NCBI RefSeq assembly: GCF_900289175.1
Contig: NZ_LT985747.1
Location: forward strand, 3,503,624 to 3,567,623
Length of the DNA stretch: 64,000 nucleotides
Direction: 5' to 3'
Source: Paenibacillus faecalis
GTDB taxonomy: Bacteria; Bacillota; Bacilli; Paenibacillales; Paenibacillaceae
Shown piece after piece: positions 1 to 8,793 of the stretch. The notes under the pieces were generated by a model, which was not told the DNA's origin, did no database searches, and was given only the letters and a program-made list of their open reading frames with translations. Made by a program: the position numbers and the translations under genes. Each line of letters starts with the position of its first letter. Within the stretch, counting starts at the first letter, position 1.

Positions 1-427
1 GGCCAAGCTTGTACAAATTATCCTTGACCACCTTAAAATTCGGCATCAATGTGGATTTCATCGCTTCCATAAGCAGCACTTTGTTCCGCCGGGCAGCTTC
101 AATCATCAGCTGCACCTCACGCGGATTGGAGGCAATCGGCTTCTCACACAGCACATGCTTTCCATGGTTCATACACAGGATCGCTTGCTCTGCATGAAAA
201 GAGTTGGGGCTCGCAATATAAACAGCATCCAGCACATCGCTTGCCGCCATCTGCTGCAGGTCTGTAAACACAGCGATGGGTTGATCGTACTGTGCTGCGA
301 AGGCAGTGCCCCTCTCCTCTGAACGGGAGTATACTGCTGTCAAAACAAACTGCTCGGTTTCAAGGGCAGCCTGTATAAAACGTTCCGTAATCCAGTTGGT
401 GCCGATAATGCCAAAGCGTACTTTCAA
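1..427 (-). CDS. Gfo/Idh/MocA family NAD(P)-dependent oxidoreductase (N-terminal part)
   Basis: Only the N-terminal ~142 residues are in the window; the gene runs off the left edge. The translation opens with a Rossmann strand and nucleotide loop (VRFGIIGTNWIT) and carries the family's EKP motif (HVLCEKPIASNP), whose Lys binds cofactor or substrate. Members oxidise or reduce sugar and inositol derivatives with NAD(P). A TTG start at 427 is chosen because a stop lies two codons upstream and no in-frame ATG precedes the Rossmann fold. The substrate cannot be told from this fragment. Confidence 0.85.
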   Translation of the reverse strand, partial: MKVRFGIIGTNWITERFIQAALETEQFVLTAVYSRSEERGTAFAAQYDQPIAVFTDLQQMAASDVLDAVYIASPNSFHAEQAILCMNHGKHVLCEKPIASNPREVQLMIEAARRNKVLLMEAMKSTLMPNFKVVKDNLYKLG

Positions 428-476
428 GAATCATCGCCTTCTTTCCTGTGTTATTTGAAATCCTTGTTGTACACGA

Positions 477-932
477 TTATTCCCATCCTTCAAAAGAGGA
501 GATGACCTTTCGTGCTTCTTCAGGAATCGGCTTGCTCTTCCCACTCTTCGTATCAATAAGCACAACCGCTCCTCGCCCGGCAGCTTTCAATTCACCATTC
601 ACCACGATCGCATACTGCACGTCCATGGAGGAACGGCCAATCTCTGCTACTTTTATATGGAGCATCAGCGGGTCCTTGAGATATAACTGCGCCATGTATT
701 GGCACTCCAGATCGGCGACAACCGATACGGCATCTTCACCGAACAGTTCATCCGTCAGTCCCAGGTTCTCGAAGTACTCAATCCTCCCTTGCTCGAAATA
801 CATGAAATAACTCACATTATTCACATGCCCCAACATATCTGTCTCACAATATCGAATCTTGATCGGAATAGAGAAATGGAATGAGTCCAACCAGCTCTGA
901 GGGTCCGGTTGCACAAAAGTATTCTTTTTCAT
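477..932 (-). CDS. Acyl-CoA thioesterase, 4HBT hotdog family
   Basis: The 151-residue protein has the hotdog thioesterase signature (CETDMLGHVNNVSYFMYFEQ), in which the Asp and GHVNN loop precede the central helix. Relatives (YbgC/FadM type) hydrolyse acyl-CoA thioesters. The start at 932 follows an AAAGGGGAC ribosome binding site; a longer reading to 983 would add residues unlike the family. It sits 49 bp upstream of the oxidoreductase on the same strand and may be transcribed with it. The substrate is not determined. Confidence 0.85.
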   Translation of the reverse strand: MKKNTFVQPDPQSWLDSFHFSIPIKIRYCETDMLGHVNNVSYFMYFEQGRIEYFENLGLTDELFGEDAVSVVADLECQYMAQLYLKDPLMLHIKVAEIGRSSMDVQYAIVVNGELKAAGRGAVVLIDTKSGKSKPIPEEARKVISSFEGWE

Positions 933-1068
933 ATGAGTCCCCTTTCGTGGATTGTTTAAAGCCACTTCTACAAGGATAATCAATGCCAGTTGTGCCCGTC
1001 AATAATGATCCTGCAAAGTCTATTCGAACTTAAAGGTAACTCGACAATCCAATCTCTCTTAGAGCAGT

Positions 1069-1107
1069 CAAAAAAAAGCCCTGACAAGATTTTTTTCCTG
1101 TCAAGGC
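1069..1107 (-). terminator. Rho-independent terminator after the GDSL gene
   Basis: On the minus strand a stem GCCTTGACA / TGTCAGGGC encloses an A-rich loop and is followed by eight T. It lies 40-80 bp downstream of the GDSL hydrolase stop. Confidence 0.75.
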
Positions 1108-1146
1108 CAGTATAAGCTTTGATATGACAAGTGCGCCCGATCTTCT

Positions 1147-1782
1147 TTACTTTAAACCAATTCCCATCGTCTCCATCCAAGCTTGCGCAATCAGGGCATG
1201 ACCAGCAGGAGTTGGATGCACACCATCCGGTGTCCAGTAAGCCGGCTCACGTCTAGCAGCGGCTGCCGCAAACAAACCGTCCAGCGGAACAAGCAGAGCA
1301 TCAAACTCCGCGGCAAGTTCCCTTACCGCCATAATTTTCGGATCAAGATCCTCGCGCCACGCTTTACGATCTTCCGGGTAAGGCAGCACAAATGGCTCCA
1401 TTAGAATAAGCTTCGCATCAAGCTTTTCCTTTGTCTGCTTGAGCAACTCGCGGTAACCCGTCTTGAAATCCTCCACACTCGTCGGGTCCTGAGCATCGTA
1501 ACGGCGCCAGCAGTCATTAATGCCGATGTAGACCGAAACCCAGGTCGGCTTCAGATCAATACAATCCTCCTGCCATCTCGCTTGTAAATCTTTGACCCTG
1601 TCCCCACTGATTCCCCGGTTTAAAAAGGTGATGTTCAACTCCGGATACATCATGCCGACCAGCCCCGCCGTTAACAACGGGTAGCCTTTGCCAAGATCTT
1701 TCAGATCATATCGGTCTCTGCCGGCATCGGTGATGCTGTCGCCTTGAAACAGTACAATGTCATCCTTCTTCAATCGCATCAT
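1147..1782 (-). CDS. SGNH/GDSL-type esterase or lipase
   Basis: The 211-residue protein has all blocks of the SGNH hydrolase fold: the nucleophile block FQGDSITDAG (Ser16), the Gly/Asn block (NRGISGDR, then YIGINDCWR), and the C-terminal block DGVHPTPAGH giving the catalytic Asp and His. There is no signal peptide, so it is probably cytoplasmic and may deacetylate sugars or small esters. The start at 1782 follows GGAG with 7-nt spacing. It is a single gene bounded by its own terminator; the physiological substrate is unknown. Confidence 0.9.
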   Translation of the reverse strand: MMRLKKDDIVLFQGDSITDAGRDRYDLKDLGKGYPLLTAGLVGMMYPELNITFLNRGISGDRVKDLQARWQEDCIDLKPTWVSVYIGINDCWRRYDAQDPTSVEDFKTGYRELLKQTKEKLDAKLILMEPFVLPYPEDRKAWREDLDPKIMAVRELAAEFDALLVPLDGLFAAAAARREPAYWTPDGVHPTPAGHALIAQAWMETMGIGLK

Positions 1783-1879
1783 TTCTCTTCTCCTTCACAG
1801 GTAGACCTTCACCTAGTTCATTTCGTTTTCAGTCATATTGCTTCACTCCTAATTATATCAAATTCCCACGTCAGCATAA

Positions 1880-1934
1880 AAAAAGAGGAGCTCTATTTTC
1901 AGGTGTCGAAATGAACCTGGCTTAGAACTCCTCG
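1880..1934 (-). terminator. Terminator after the fused ABC ATPase gene
   Basis: Minus-strand stem GAGGAGTTCT / AGAGCTCCTC with an inner CAGGTTC hairpin is followed by TTTTTTT, 9 bp beyond the stop of the ATPase gene. Confidence 0.8.
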
Positions 1935-1942
1935 GGATTGAA

Positions 1943-3703
1943 TTATACTACGCTATACGCTGACGTTTTGACTGGCTGGGCAACCCAGTGACCCTTGGAC
2001 ACCTCAACCAGTTCGGAGTGCTCCAGATTGTAAATATCCGCCCCGGTACGCTCTTCCATCAAGACCCGCTTCTTTCTGGATTCTACCTTCGGGTCGGGGA
2101 TCGGGATCGCTGACAATAATGATTTAGTATAATCATGCTGCGGATTAGAATACAGCTCCTCGCTTTCCGCAAGCTCAACGATTTTACCCTGGTACATAAC
2201 GGCTACACGATCACTGATATGCTTGACCATAGAAAGGTCGTGAGCAATAAACAGATACGTTAGACCAAGCTGCTGTTGCAGTTCTTCAAGCAGCTTTACA
2301 ATCTGCGACTGGATCGATACGTCAAGTGCAGACAACGGCTCGTCACAAACGATAAACTTCGGCTCCACAGCCAGCGCACGGGCAATCCCGATCCGCTGAC
2401 GCTGTCCACCCGAAAATTCATGCGGATAACGATCGGCAAAAGCAGGATTGAGGCCAACCATTTCAAGCAGCTCTTCGACCCGCTTTCTGCGCTCTCGCTT
2501 GCTTCCTGATAATTTGTGAACATCCAGCGCCTCGCCGATAATATCAACGATCTTAAACCGAGGATTCAGCGATGCATACGGGTCCTGAAAGATCATCTGC
2601 ATATACCGCCGCATCGTCTTCATCTCCGCGTTCTTCAAACGATTAACCGCCATGCCCTGGTACAGTACCTCACCGCCTGTCGGCTGATGCAGCCGCAGAA
2701 TAGCTCGTCCGGTCGTTGATTTTCCGCTTCCGGATTCGCCGACAAGACCCAGCGCTTCTCCAGCCTGCATATGAAAGCTGATATCGTTCACAGCCTTAAG
2801 CACATGACCTTTTCCCATATCAAAATGCTGCTTCAATCCGCGCACTTCAAGCAAAGGACGCTCGCGGTCCTTGTCAGTCAGAATGAGCGGAACCGGTTTT
2901 GGCTTCTTCTTCTCATGAAGCCGCGGAAGAGCATTGAGCAGCTTGAGTGTATAAGGATGCTGAGGCTTCTCAAAAATCTCTTCTGTCGTTCCGGTCTCCA
3001 CGATGACCCCGTCTTTCATGACAGCAACGCGGTCACACATGCCGGCGACAACACCCAGGTCATGGGTGATGAGAATGATCGATGTGCCGAAGCGCTCCTG
3101 CATATCCTTCATCAGATTCAATATCTGCGCTTGAATCGTAACATCAAGTGCCGTTGTCGGCTCATCCGCGATAAGCAGCGCCGGACGGCAGGCCAGCGCA
3201 ATTGCAATCATCACACGCTGACGCATGCCGCCGGAGAACTCGTGCGGGTATTGATTGTATCTTGTTTCGCTGTTCGGTATGCCAACAAGCTTCAACATGT
3301 CCAACGCTTGCTTTTTCGCTTCTTTTTGAGACAGCTTTTGGTGTTTAATGAGACTTTCGGCGATTTGTTCGCCAATTCGCATTGTCGGATTCAAAGAGGT
3401 CATCGGGTCCTGAAAGATCATGCCCATATCACAGCCCCGAATGCTCTGCATTTCCTTCTCGCTTTTGTCTGCAAGATTCTCACCAAGAAAGCGAATCTCC
3501 CCATCCTTCATCAATGAGGGGGGAGAAGGCAGCAAGCGCATGATTGAACGTGCCGTTACACTTTTTCCGCTTCCGGATTCGCCAACAATGCCGAGCGTTT
3601 CGCCTTTGTTCAGTTCAAAACTGACCCCTCGGACGGCGTGAAATTCTGAATCCCGGGACTGAAAGGATACGCTCAGATTTTTTACTTGTAGAATCGGTTC
3701 CAT
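1943..3703 (-). CDS. Fused two-domain oligopeptide ABC transporter ATP-binding protein (DppD-DppF type)
   Basis: The 586-residue protein contains two complete ABC ATPase domains. The N-terminal domain has Walker A GESGSGKSVT, signature FSGGMRQRV and Walker B LLIADEPTTALD. The C-terminal domain has GESGSGKSTT, FSGGQRQRI and FIVCDEPLSALD. Each half ends with the oligopeptide-type region (HPYTLKLLNALP, HDYTKSLLSAIP). It energises peptide or nickel-type import, and the fusion replaces the usual DppD/DppF or OppD/OppF pair. It is divergent from the permease and binding-protein genes at 3881-8718, separated by 177 bp, which together make a complete importer. Confidence 0.93.
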   Translation of the reverse strand: MEPILQVKNLSVSFQSRDSEFHAVRGVSFELNKGETLGIVGESGSGKSVTARSIMRLLPSPPSLMKDGEIRFLGENLADKSEKEMQSIRGCDMGMIFQDPMTSLNPTMRIGEQIAESLIKHQKLSQKEAKKQALDMLKLVGIPNSETRYNQYPHEFSGGMRQRVMIAIALACRPALLIADEPTTALDVTIQAQILNLMKDMQERFGTSIILITHDLGVVAGMCDRVAVMKDGVIVETGTTEEIFEKPQHPYTLKLLNALPRLHEKKKPKPVPLILTDKDRERPLLEVRGLKQHFDMGKGHVLKAVNDISFHMQAGEALGLVGESGSGKSTTGRAILRLHQPTGGEVLYQGMAVNRLKNAEMKTMRRYMQMIFQDPYASLNPRFKIVDIIGEALDVHKLSGSKRERRKRVEELLEMVGLNPAFADRYPHEFSGGQRQRIGIARALAVEPKFIVCDEPLSALDVSIQSQIVKLLEELQQQLGLTYLFIAHDLSMVKHISDRVAVMYQGKIVELAESEELYSNPQHDYTKSLLSAIPIPDPKVESRKKRVLMEERTGADIYNLEHSELVEVSKGHWVAQPVKTSAYSVV

Positions 3704-3776
3704 ATGTATTTCGCCTGCCTTTTCATGCGATGATCTTCTTTGAAATACGTCGATGAACGTACTTATATTTCCAAGT

Positions 3777-3828
3777 AAGAGAGGAACTCTCTTAATCTAT
3801 TGACTTTTAAAATAGGCTCAAATAAAAT
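3777..3828 (+). promoter_or_regulatory. Probable sigma-A promoter with adjacent palindrome, upstream of the permease genes
   Basis: TTGACT (3800-3805) and TAAAAT (3823-3828) are separated by 17 bp. Directly upstream lies the perfect palindrome AAGAGAG-GAA-CTCTCTT (3777-3793), which abuts the -35 region and could be an operator. The location, in the intergenic region shared with the divergent ATPase gene, would allow joint control. No regulator is identified. Confidence 0.55.
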
Positions 3829-3880
3829 ATACTATATCGGTCGGAATAATGCAATTTAAAAGAAGGAGGCACAACACCTT

Positions 3881-5323
3881 ATGGGGGTGACGGAAGCATC
3901 AAGCCAGCGCAGGCTTATCAGTAACATCAGCAGCACGTACCGTAAAATCCTTCTAAATCCTTCATATAAATACTTACTTTTATTATTGGGAGCACCAGTA
4001 AATCTGGTGGTCTTCCTTGTTTATATGTTCCAGAGTAAGAAGGACGCGTACACTACATTAAAGGCCAAAGTTCAGGCTCATCTGATCTCTTCCGGCTACC
4101 GTGACAAGCTGAAGTCGCAGCAGCTGGAACAGCTTAAACGAAAACATGAATTTTTCGAGCAGAAGGTTAGTGAGGACAAGCTGAATCGAGAGCTTGAAGC
4201 TTTAACGGAAGCCAGGTTCCAAGAGGCGGTAGAGGAACATACTCGTAAACAACTTGAGCTTACAGGTCAGAAGCGCCTGACGTTTGCGGATACCTTTGAA
4301 TCGCTGATTGCGAATCCTGTCTTTTTCGCAGTTTCATGGGCCCCGGGTCTGCTCATGTACATACTTATTTTTTTGTTTAGCAGACCGTATTTAAAGTTTA
4401 TTTTCGAAAGACTTATTATGACGGTGTTTGTCATATTTGGTGTAGCTGTTCTCGTATTTACCATTTTGTACCTGTCCCCGCTTAATCCGGCAGCGAACAT
4501 ATTAGGAGAAACGGCCACTCCAGAACAGATTGCGGCATTCAATCAAATACATGGACTGGATCAGCCTTATCTGACCCAGCTGTGGAATAACATTAAAGGC
4601 ATCTTCACATTTGACCTTGGAAAATCCTTCTCCGGCAATGAAGATATTACGAACAGCATCGCCAGAAAATTTCCGGTGACCCTGACGCTGACGATCATTT
4701 CACTGCTGCTCGCCATGATCATCGCGATTCCAGCCGGTATTATCTCGGCTACTAGAAAGAATTCATTTTTTGATTATACATTCATGTTTATCGCGTTGCT
4801 AGGCTTATCCATTCCAAACTTCTGGCAAGGATTGATCTTTATCCTTACCTTCTCCATCGAGCTGGAATGGCTGCCGGCTACGTATAATCCGCAGAACTGG
4901 CTTTCCATGATTATGCCGATCATCGTGCTGGGTACAGGGCTCACCGCAGCGGTTGCCAGAATGACGCGCTCCTCCACGCTGGAGGTTATTAATGAAGATT
5001 ATATTTTGACCGCCAAAGCCAAAGGACTGAACAAGCGGCAGGTGCTTCGAAAGCACGCTGTGCGCAACGCTCTGATCCCGATCATAACCGTCATCGGATT
5101 GCAGTTCGGAAGTATGCTCGGCGGGGCGGCAGTGACGGAAAAAGTATTTAACATCAGCGGTATTGGCAGCTACATTGTGGATAAACAGTTCATTCCCGAT
5201 ATTCCGGCAATTATGGGCGGGGTCGTGTATACGGCCATCACCATATCGCTGGTCAACGTCATTATCGATATTATGTATGCCTTTTTCGATCCGCGTATCC
5301 GCTCCAGGATGAAACAATACTAA
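3881..5323 (+). CDS. ABC transporter permease, DppB/OppB type with N-terminal extension
   Basis: At 480 residues it is about 160 longer than a standard DppB. Residues ~1-165 carry one membrane segment near residue 30, a charged coiled-coil stretch and a second membrane segment near 150. The canonical permease follows (FERLIMTVFVIFGVAVLVF), including the EAA loop (EDYILTAKAKGLNKRQV) that contacts the ATPase. It is the first gene of a plus-strand operon with the second permease (13-bp gap) and binding protein. The ATG at 3881 lies 11 nt after GGAGG; a GTG at 3887 is an alternative. The function of the extension is unknown. Confidence 0.9.
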   Translation: MGVTEASSQRRLISNISSTYRKILLNPSYKYLLLLLGAPVNLVVFLVYMFQSKKDAYTTLKAKVQAHLISSGYRDKLKSQQLEQLKRKHEFFEQKVSEDKLNRELEALTEARFQEAVEEHTRKQLELTGQKRLTFADTFESLIANPVFFAVSWAPGLLMYILIFLFSRPYLKFIFERLIMTVFVIFGVAVLVFTILYLSPLNPAANILGETATPEQIAAFNQIHGLDQPYLTQLWNNIKGIFTFDLGKSFSGNEDITNSIARKFPVTLTLTIISLLLAMIIAIPAGIISATRKNSFFDYTFMFIALLGLSIPNFWQGLIFILTFSIELEWLPATYNPQNWLSMIMPIIVLGTGLTAAVARMTRSSTLEVINEDYILTAKAKGLNKRQVLRKHAVRNALIPIITVIGLQFGSMLGGAAVTEKVFNISGIGSYIVDKQFIPDIPAIMGGVVYTAITISLVNVIIDIMYAFFDPRIRSRMKQY

Positions 5324-5336
5324 AGCAGGTGTACTC

Positions 5337-6845
5337 ATGATTAAGAAGCTATTTAACCATCGCGATACCCCATATCAGCTAAAGTCCTCTTCGGAGTACA
5401 GCCAGGCTGGGTTTACGTGGGTCGTCTCTCTAACATTAACACTGATCCTGCTGCTGAACAGCTACAGTTTTGGGAACGAAAGTTTAAGGCCGTATATATT
5501 TATCGCCTTCATTGTGTACGCTTTGTTTACACTGCTGCAGGTCTTCATCACGACACGGATCCGAAAAGATCTAATCCGTGACGGAGAGATCAGACGTTCA
5601 ACCCGTGCACTCGGCTATATCCAGCTGCTCAGTATTTTTAGCGGTAATGTGTTTGTTGCAACATTTGGTTTTCATCTTATTAAAAAAGAAAAGAATCCCG
5701 AATATACAATCGCCGTATATATGCTACTGACGCAAATATTCGTTATCGCCTTGTCAGCGATAAATATGTTTAAGCCTTATGTGTCCAATACGTTCCTGAT
5801 TGGAATGGTCGTGCTGCTATTTGTCACGATATTCCATCTGGCCACCTTGCTGCTCATTGCTAAATACGTAAACGGACATTATGCGGACTCAAGGCTGAAA
5901 TGGCTTGCGCTGCCGCTCATCCTGACGGCGGCAACGGGCAATATCTTCGCCCTTATTCTCGGCATCAACCTGCTGTCCAAAATCCGCAAAAACGGCAATC
6001 CCGCGGTCACCCGCTGGGCGGACGTCTGGGTGAAGATTACTGCCAACAACACAGCTATGCTTGGATTGTTCTTCATCATCTTCCTGTTTACGATATCCGT
6101 GTCCAGCTTGCTTACGTTTGAATACAGTTTCGCAGTGGATAACAACTATTCTGCAATTTTGCAGCAGCCAAGTTTGGCATACCCGCTTGGAACGGATGAC
6201 TTCGGAAGATGTCTGTATTCAAGAATCGTTTTCGGCGCCCGTATTTCATTGATCGTCGGGTTTATGTCCACGTTGATTCCGGTAATCATCGGAGGGGCTC
6301 TCGGCGCGATTTCCGGATATTATGGCCGCCATACAGACAATATTATCATGCGTTTGCTGGATGTCCTTTATGCGATTCCCGGTATCCTGCTGGCGATCGC
6401 CATTATCGCCGCTTTCGGAGCCAATACGGTCAACCTGATCATCGCGCTAAGCGTCGGCGCTATTCCGACGTATGCAAGAACGATGAGAGCGAACGTACTG
6501 CTCGTTTCCACTTATGAGTATATAGATGCGGCGCGTGCATTTGGTTCGAGCAATCTGTCGATTATTTTCAAACATATCGTTCCAAACTCGCTGGCTCCTA
6601 TGATCGTCAAATCCACCTTGACCATCGGGGGAGCGGTCATCTCCACCAGCAGCTTAAGCTATCTGGGCCTCGGGGTGGAGCCTCATATCCCGGAATGGGG
6701 AAATATTCTGAAGATCGGCAGCACATATCTGGAAACCAACCCATACCTGGCTATTTACCCGGGACTTGCCATCATTGCCCTAGTATTGTCCTTTAACTTT
6801 TTGGGTGATGGATTGCGGGACGCGCTCGATCCCAAGCTGGATTAA
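5337..6845 (+). CDS. ABC transporter permease, DppC/OppC type with N-terminal membrane extension
   Basis: The 502-residue protein is ~200 residues longer than typical DppC. The first ~225 residues form several hydrophobic segments of no recognised family. The OppC-like core starts at about residue 230, with the hallmark GTDDFGRCLYSR, membrane segments (GYYGRHTDNIIMRLLDVLYA) and the EAA loop (YEYIDAARAFGSSNLSII). It ends with the typical LGDGLRDALDP. It pairs with the DppB-type permease upstream and is followed 49 bp later by the binding lipoprotein. Both permeases carry lineage-specific N-terminal additions. Confidence 0.9.
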   Translation: MIKKLFNHRDTPYQLKSSSEYSQAGFTWVVSLTLTLILLLNSYSFGNESLRPYIFIAFIVYALFTLLQVFITTRIRKDLIRDGEIRRSTRALGYIQLLSIFSGNVFVATFGFHLIKKEKNPEYTIAVYMLLTQIFVIALSAINMFKPYVSNTFLIGMVVLLFVTIFHLATLLLIAKYVNGHYADSRLKWLALPLILTAATGNIFALILGINLLSKIRKNGNPAVTRWADVWVKITANNTAMLGLFFIIFLFTISVSSLLTFEYSFAVDNNYSAILQQPSLAYPLGTDDFGRCLYSRIVFGARISLIVGFMSTLIPVIIGGALGAISGYYGRHTDNIIMRLLDVLYAIPGILLAIAIIAAFGANTVNLIIALSVGAIPTYARTMRANVLLVSTYEYIDAARAFGSSNLSIIFKHIVPNSLAPMIVKSTLTIGGAVISTSSLSYLGLGVEPHIPEWGNILKIGSTYLETNPYLAIYPGLAIIALVLSFNFLGDGLRDALDPKLD

Positions 6846-6894
6846 TGATCATTATTATACTTTTGAATTCACATCAGACCAGGAGGAAATCAAG

Positions 6895-8718
6895 ATGAAA
6901 AAAAGAACGATTATACTGCTTCTGCTTTCATTAATGCTCGTGATCAGCGGCTGCACTGTAAAAACGAAAGATGAAGTATCGCAGCAGCCATCCGAGCCGT
7001 CAGGTGAGCAGCCTGCCAACCCATCGGCTGTTCCGATTGAACTGCTCGCCATGAGCTCGCAACAATCGGATGCGAATATCATCCGTGACCAGCTCACCAA
7101 GAACGGCTTTAATGTCAAACTCAATCTTCAACCCGACTATGGCAGCTATAAAGCTCAGCAGGATGCAGGCAACTATGATGTTGTCCTCTCCAGCTGGACA
7201 ACCGTAACCGGTAACCCCGACTACGCGGTGCGCTCCTTGTTCAAAACGGGCGGTGACTACAGCATCATGTCTGATGAAGAGGTTGACAAACTGATTGACC
7301 TGGCTGCGCAGCAAACACCAGAAGAAGCGAAGGAAACTTACAAACAGCTGGAGCAACGTCTCGTAGCAGATAAAGCTTATATTGCGCCACTTCATACTTC
7401 GCTAAAGAGTCAAGCATTCAACAAGGACATTCTTGACGAAAACTCTGTCCGTCTGTCCAAATCCCGCTCGCTGCCTTGGGAAGCTGTAGATTTTAAAGAC
7501 AAATCCAAGCGCGACAAAGAGCCTCTCGTGTTGTCTCAATCGATATCCGACCTGACCTCCCTTGACCCAATCAAGGGGAACGATGGATCGATCAATATAA
7601 TTAACACAAACATGAACGTTCGTCTAATCAACCTGACCGATGACGATAAAATTACGTCCGAAGGCTCACTATCGTACAATCACAGCATTGCCGAGGGCAA
7701 TTCCGAATACTACTTCATCCTTAGAGATGATATTAACTTTGCCAAGGTGGAGAACAAACTGGCTGTTGATTCCGGCGAACGTGTCGGCGCTGAGGACGTC
7801 GTATTCTCTCTAAACCGTGCGAAGGATAAAAACTCTGTTCCAGATCACCGGACATATACACTGCATGAGCATATTCAAGACGTAGAGATCGTTCAGGACT
7901 TGAGTTCCCTGGATGCTGTAAAAGTATCCGGTAGCGACGAAACGGTAAAACAAGCGTTGGAGAAAGGGCTAGATACCAAAATTTCAACCCTCGTTGCCGA
8001 CAAAAATGAAGTAAGCAACAAAGATGGAAAGTACCAGGTTATCAAATTGACAACAACGGAGCCGTTCCCGCAAGTGTTAAATTATTTGGCACACCAATCC
8101 GCCGGAATCGTGTCCAAAAAGCAAGTTGAAGGCATCAACACCTATGACGTTGCCAATTTTGATGTCAACAAAGACATTCCTTACGGAGATCAAAGCACGG
8201 TGACCGAAGGTGACAAGTACAACAATACGCTGTACGCCAGCGGTCCTTACATCATGGCCTACAAAAATGATTACGAAGCTGTTTTCTACAAAAACCCTGG
8301 TTATATGAAGGGAACCGAACATGAGCCAAAAATCAATCAGGTAAAAGTACGCTTTATCAAAGATGCCGACAGCACGCTGTCTGCGCTTCGCAGCAACGAG
8401 ATTCACCTGTACTACGGCGTTCCGGAAACAAAATATGATGTCGTTAAAGGCGATAGCAAGCTGAAGCTTCAGACGATTGAAAGCAACGCCGTGTCCTATC
8501 TTCTCTTCAACACGAAGAACCGTGATGTGGCACAAAATGAAGACCTGAGAAAAGCGGTTCTGTATTCCATCAACCAAGATGAAATTTTAGCTTACTACAA
8601 CAATAACAAGCTTAAAGCCTATTCCACGCTCAGCCCGCTGGTCAAAACCGGCAACGAGTTAAAAGCCGATCCGGCGAAGGTAAAAGAGCATCTGGCAAAC
8701 TACCAAGCTTCAAAATAA
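6895..8718 (+). CDS. Substrate-binding lipoprotein of a peptide ABC transporter, apparently circularly permuted
   Basis: This 607-residue protein begins with a lipoprotein signal (VISGC, lipidated Cys20) after an AGGAGG site. It belongs to the extracellular solute-binding family 5 (DppA/OppA type), but the domain order is unusual. Residues ~47-185 resemble the part normally found at the C terminus (NYDVVLSSWTT, then the EVDKLIDLA region). The part that normally starts these proteins (LVLSQSISDLTSLDP) appears only at residue ~210. The protein ends just after the segment that usually sits mid-sequence (LRKAVLYSINQDEI). It captures substrate outside the membrane for the adjacent permeases. The start at 6895 replaces an upstream in-frame ATG that lacks a signal peptide. 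Confidence 0.88.
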   Translation: MKKRTIILLLLSLMLVISGCTVKTKDEVSQQPSEPSGEQPANPSAVPIELLAMSSQQSDANIIRDQLTKNGFNVKLNLQPDYGSYKAQQDAGNYDVVLSSWTTVTGNPDYAVRSLFKTGGDYSIMSDEEVDKLIDLAAQQTPEEAKETYKQLEQRLVADKAYIAPLHTSLKSQAFNKDILDENSVRLSKSRSLPWEAVDFKDKSKRDKEPLVLSQSISDLTSLDPIKGNDGSINIINTNMNVRLINLTDDDKITSEGSLSYNHSIAEGNSEYYFILRDDINFAKVENKLAVDSGERVGAEDVVFSLNRAKDKNSVPDHRTYTLHEHIQDVEIVQDLSSLDAVKVSGSDETVKQALEKGLDTKISTLVADKNEVSNKDGKYQVIKLTTTEPFPQVLNYLAHQSAGIVSKKQVEGINTYDVANFDVNKDIPYGDQSTVTEGDKYNNTLYASGPYIMAYKNDYEAVFYKNPGYMKGTEHEPKINQVKVRFIKDADSTLSALRSNEIHLYYGVPETKYDVVKGDSKLKLQTIESNAVSYLLFNTKNRDVAQNEDLRKAVLYSINQDEILAYYNNNKLKAYSTLSPLVKTGNELKADPAKVKEHLANYQASK

Positions 8719-8726
8719 TACGCAAA

Positions 8727-8770
8727 AGAAACGCTTTGATCCTTATATGGGATGCAAAGCGTTTCTTCTT
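8727..8770. terminator. Bidirectional terminator between the transporter operon and osmC
   Basis: A perfect 12-bp stem AGAAACGCTTTG / CAAAGCGTTTCT (8727-8738 and 8755-8766), followed by T-rich sequence, lies between two convergent genes. Confidence 0.8.
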
Positions 8771-8793
8771 TATATTCATTATGTTGTTTAATC

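Noticed and set aside
980..1180. A 66-codon minus-strand frame after the GDSL gene
   Set aside because: It overlaps the terminator and the GDSL stop and has no initiation signal.
2771..3517. A 248-codon plus-strand frame
   Set aside because: It lies wholly opposite the conserved ABC ATPase gene and has low-complexity His/Arg/Gln composition, as expected for an antisense shadow.
4805..5338. A 177-codon minus-strand frame
   Set aside because: It is antisense to the well-supported DppB-type permease and has shadow-like composition.
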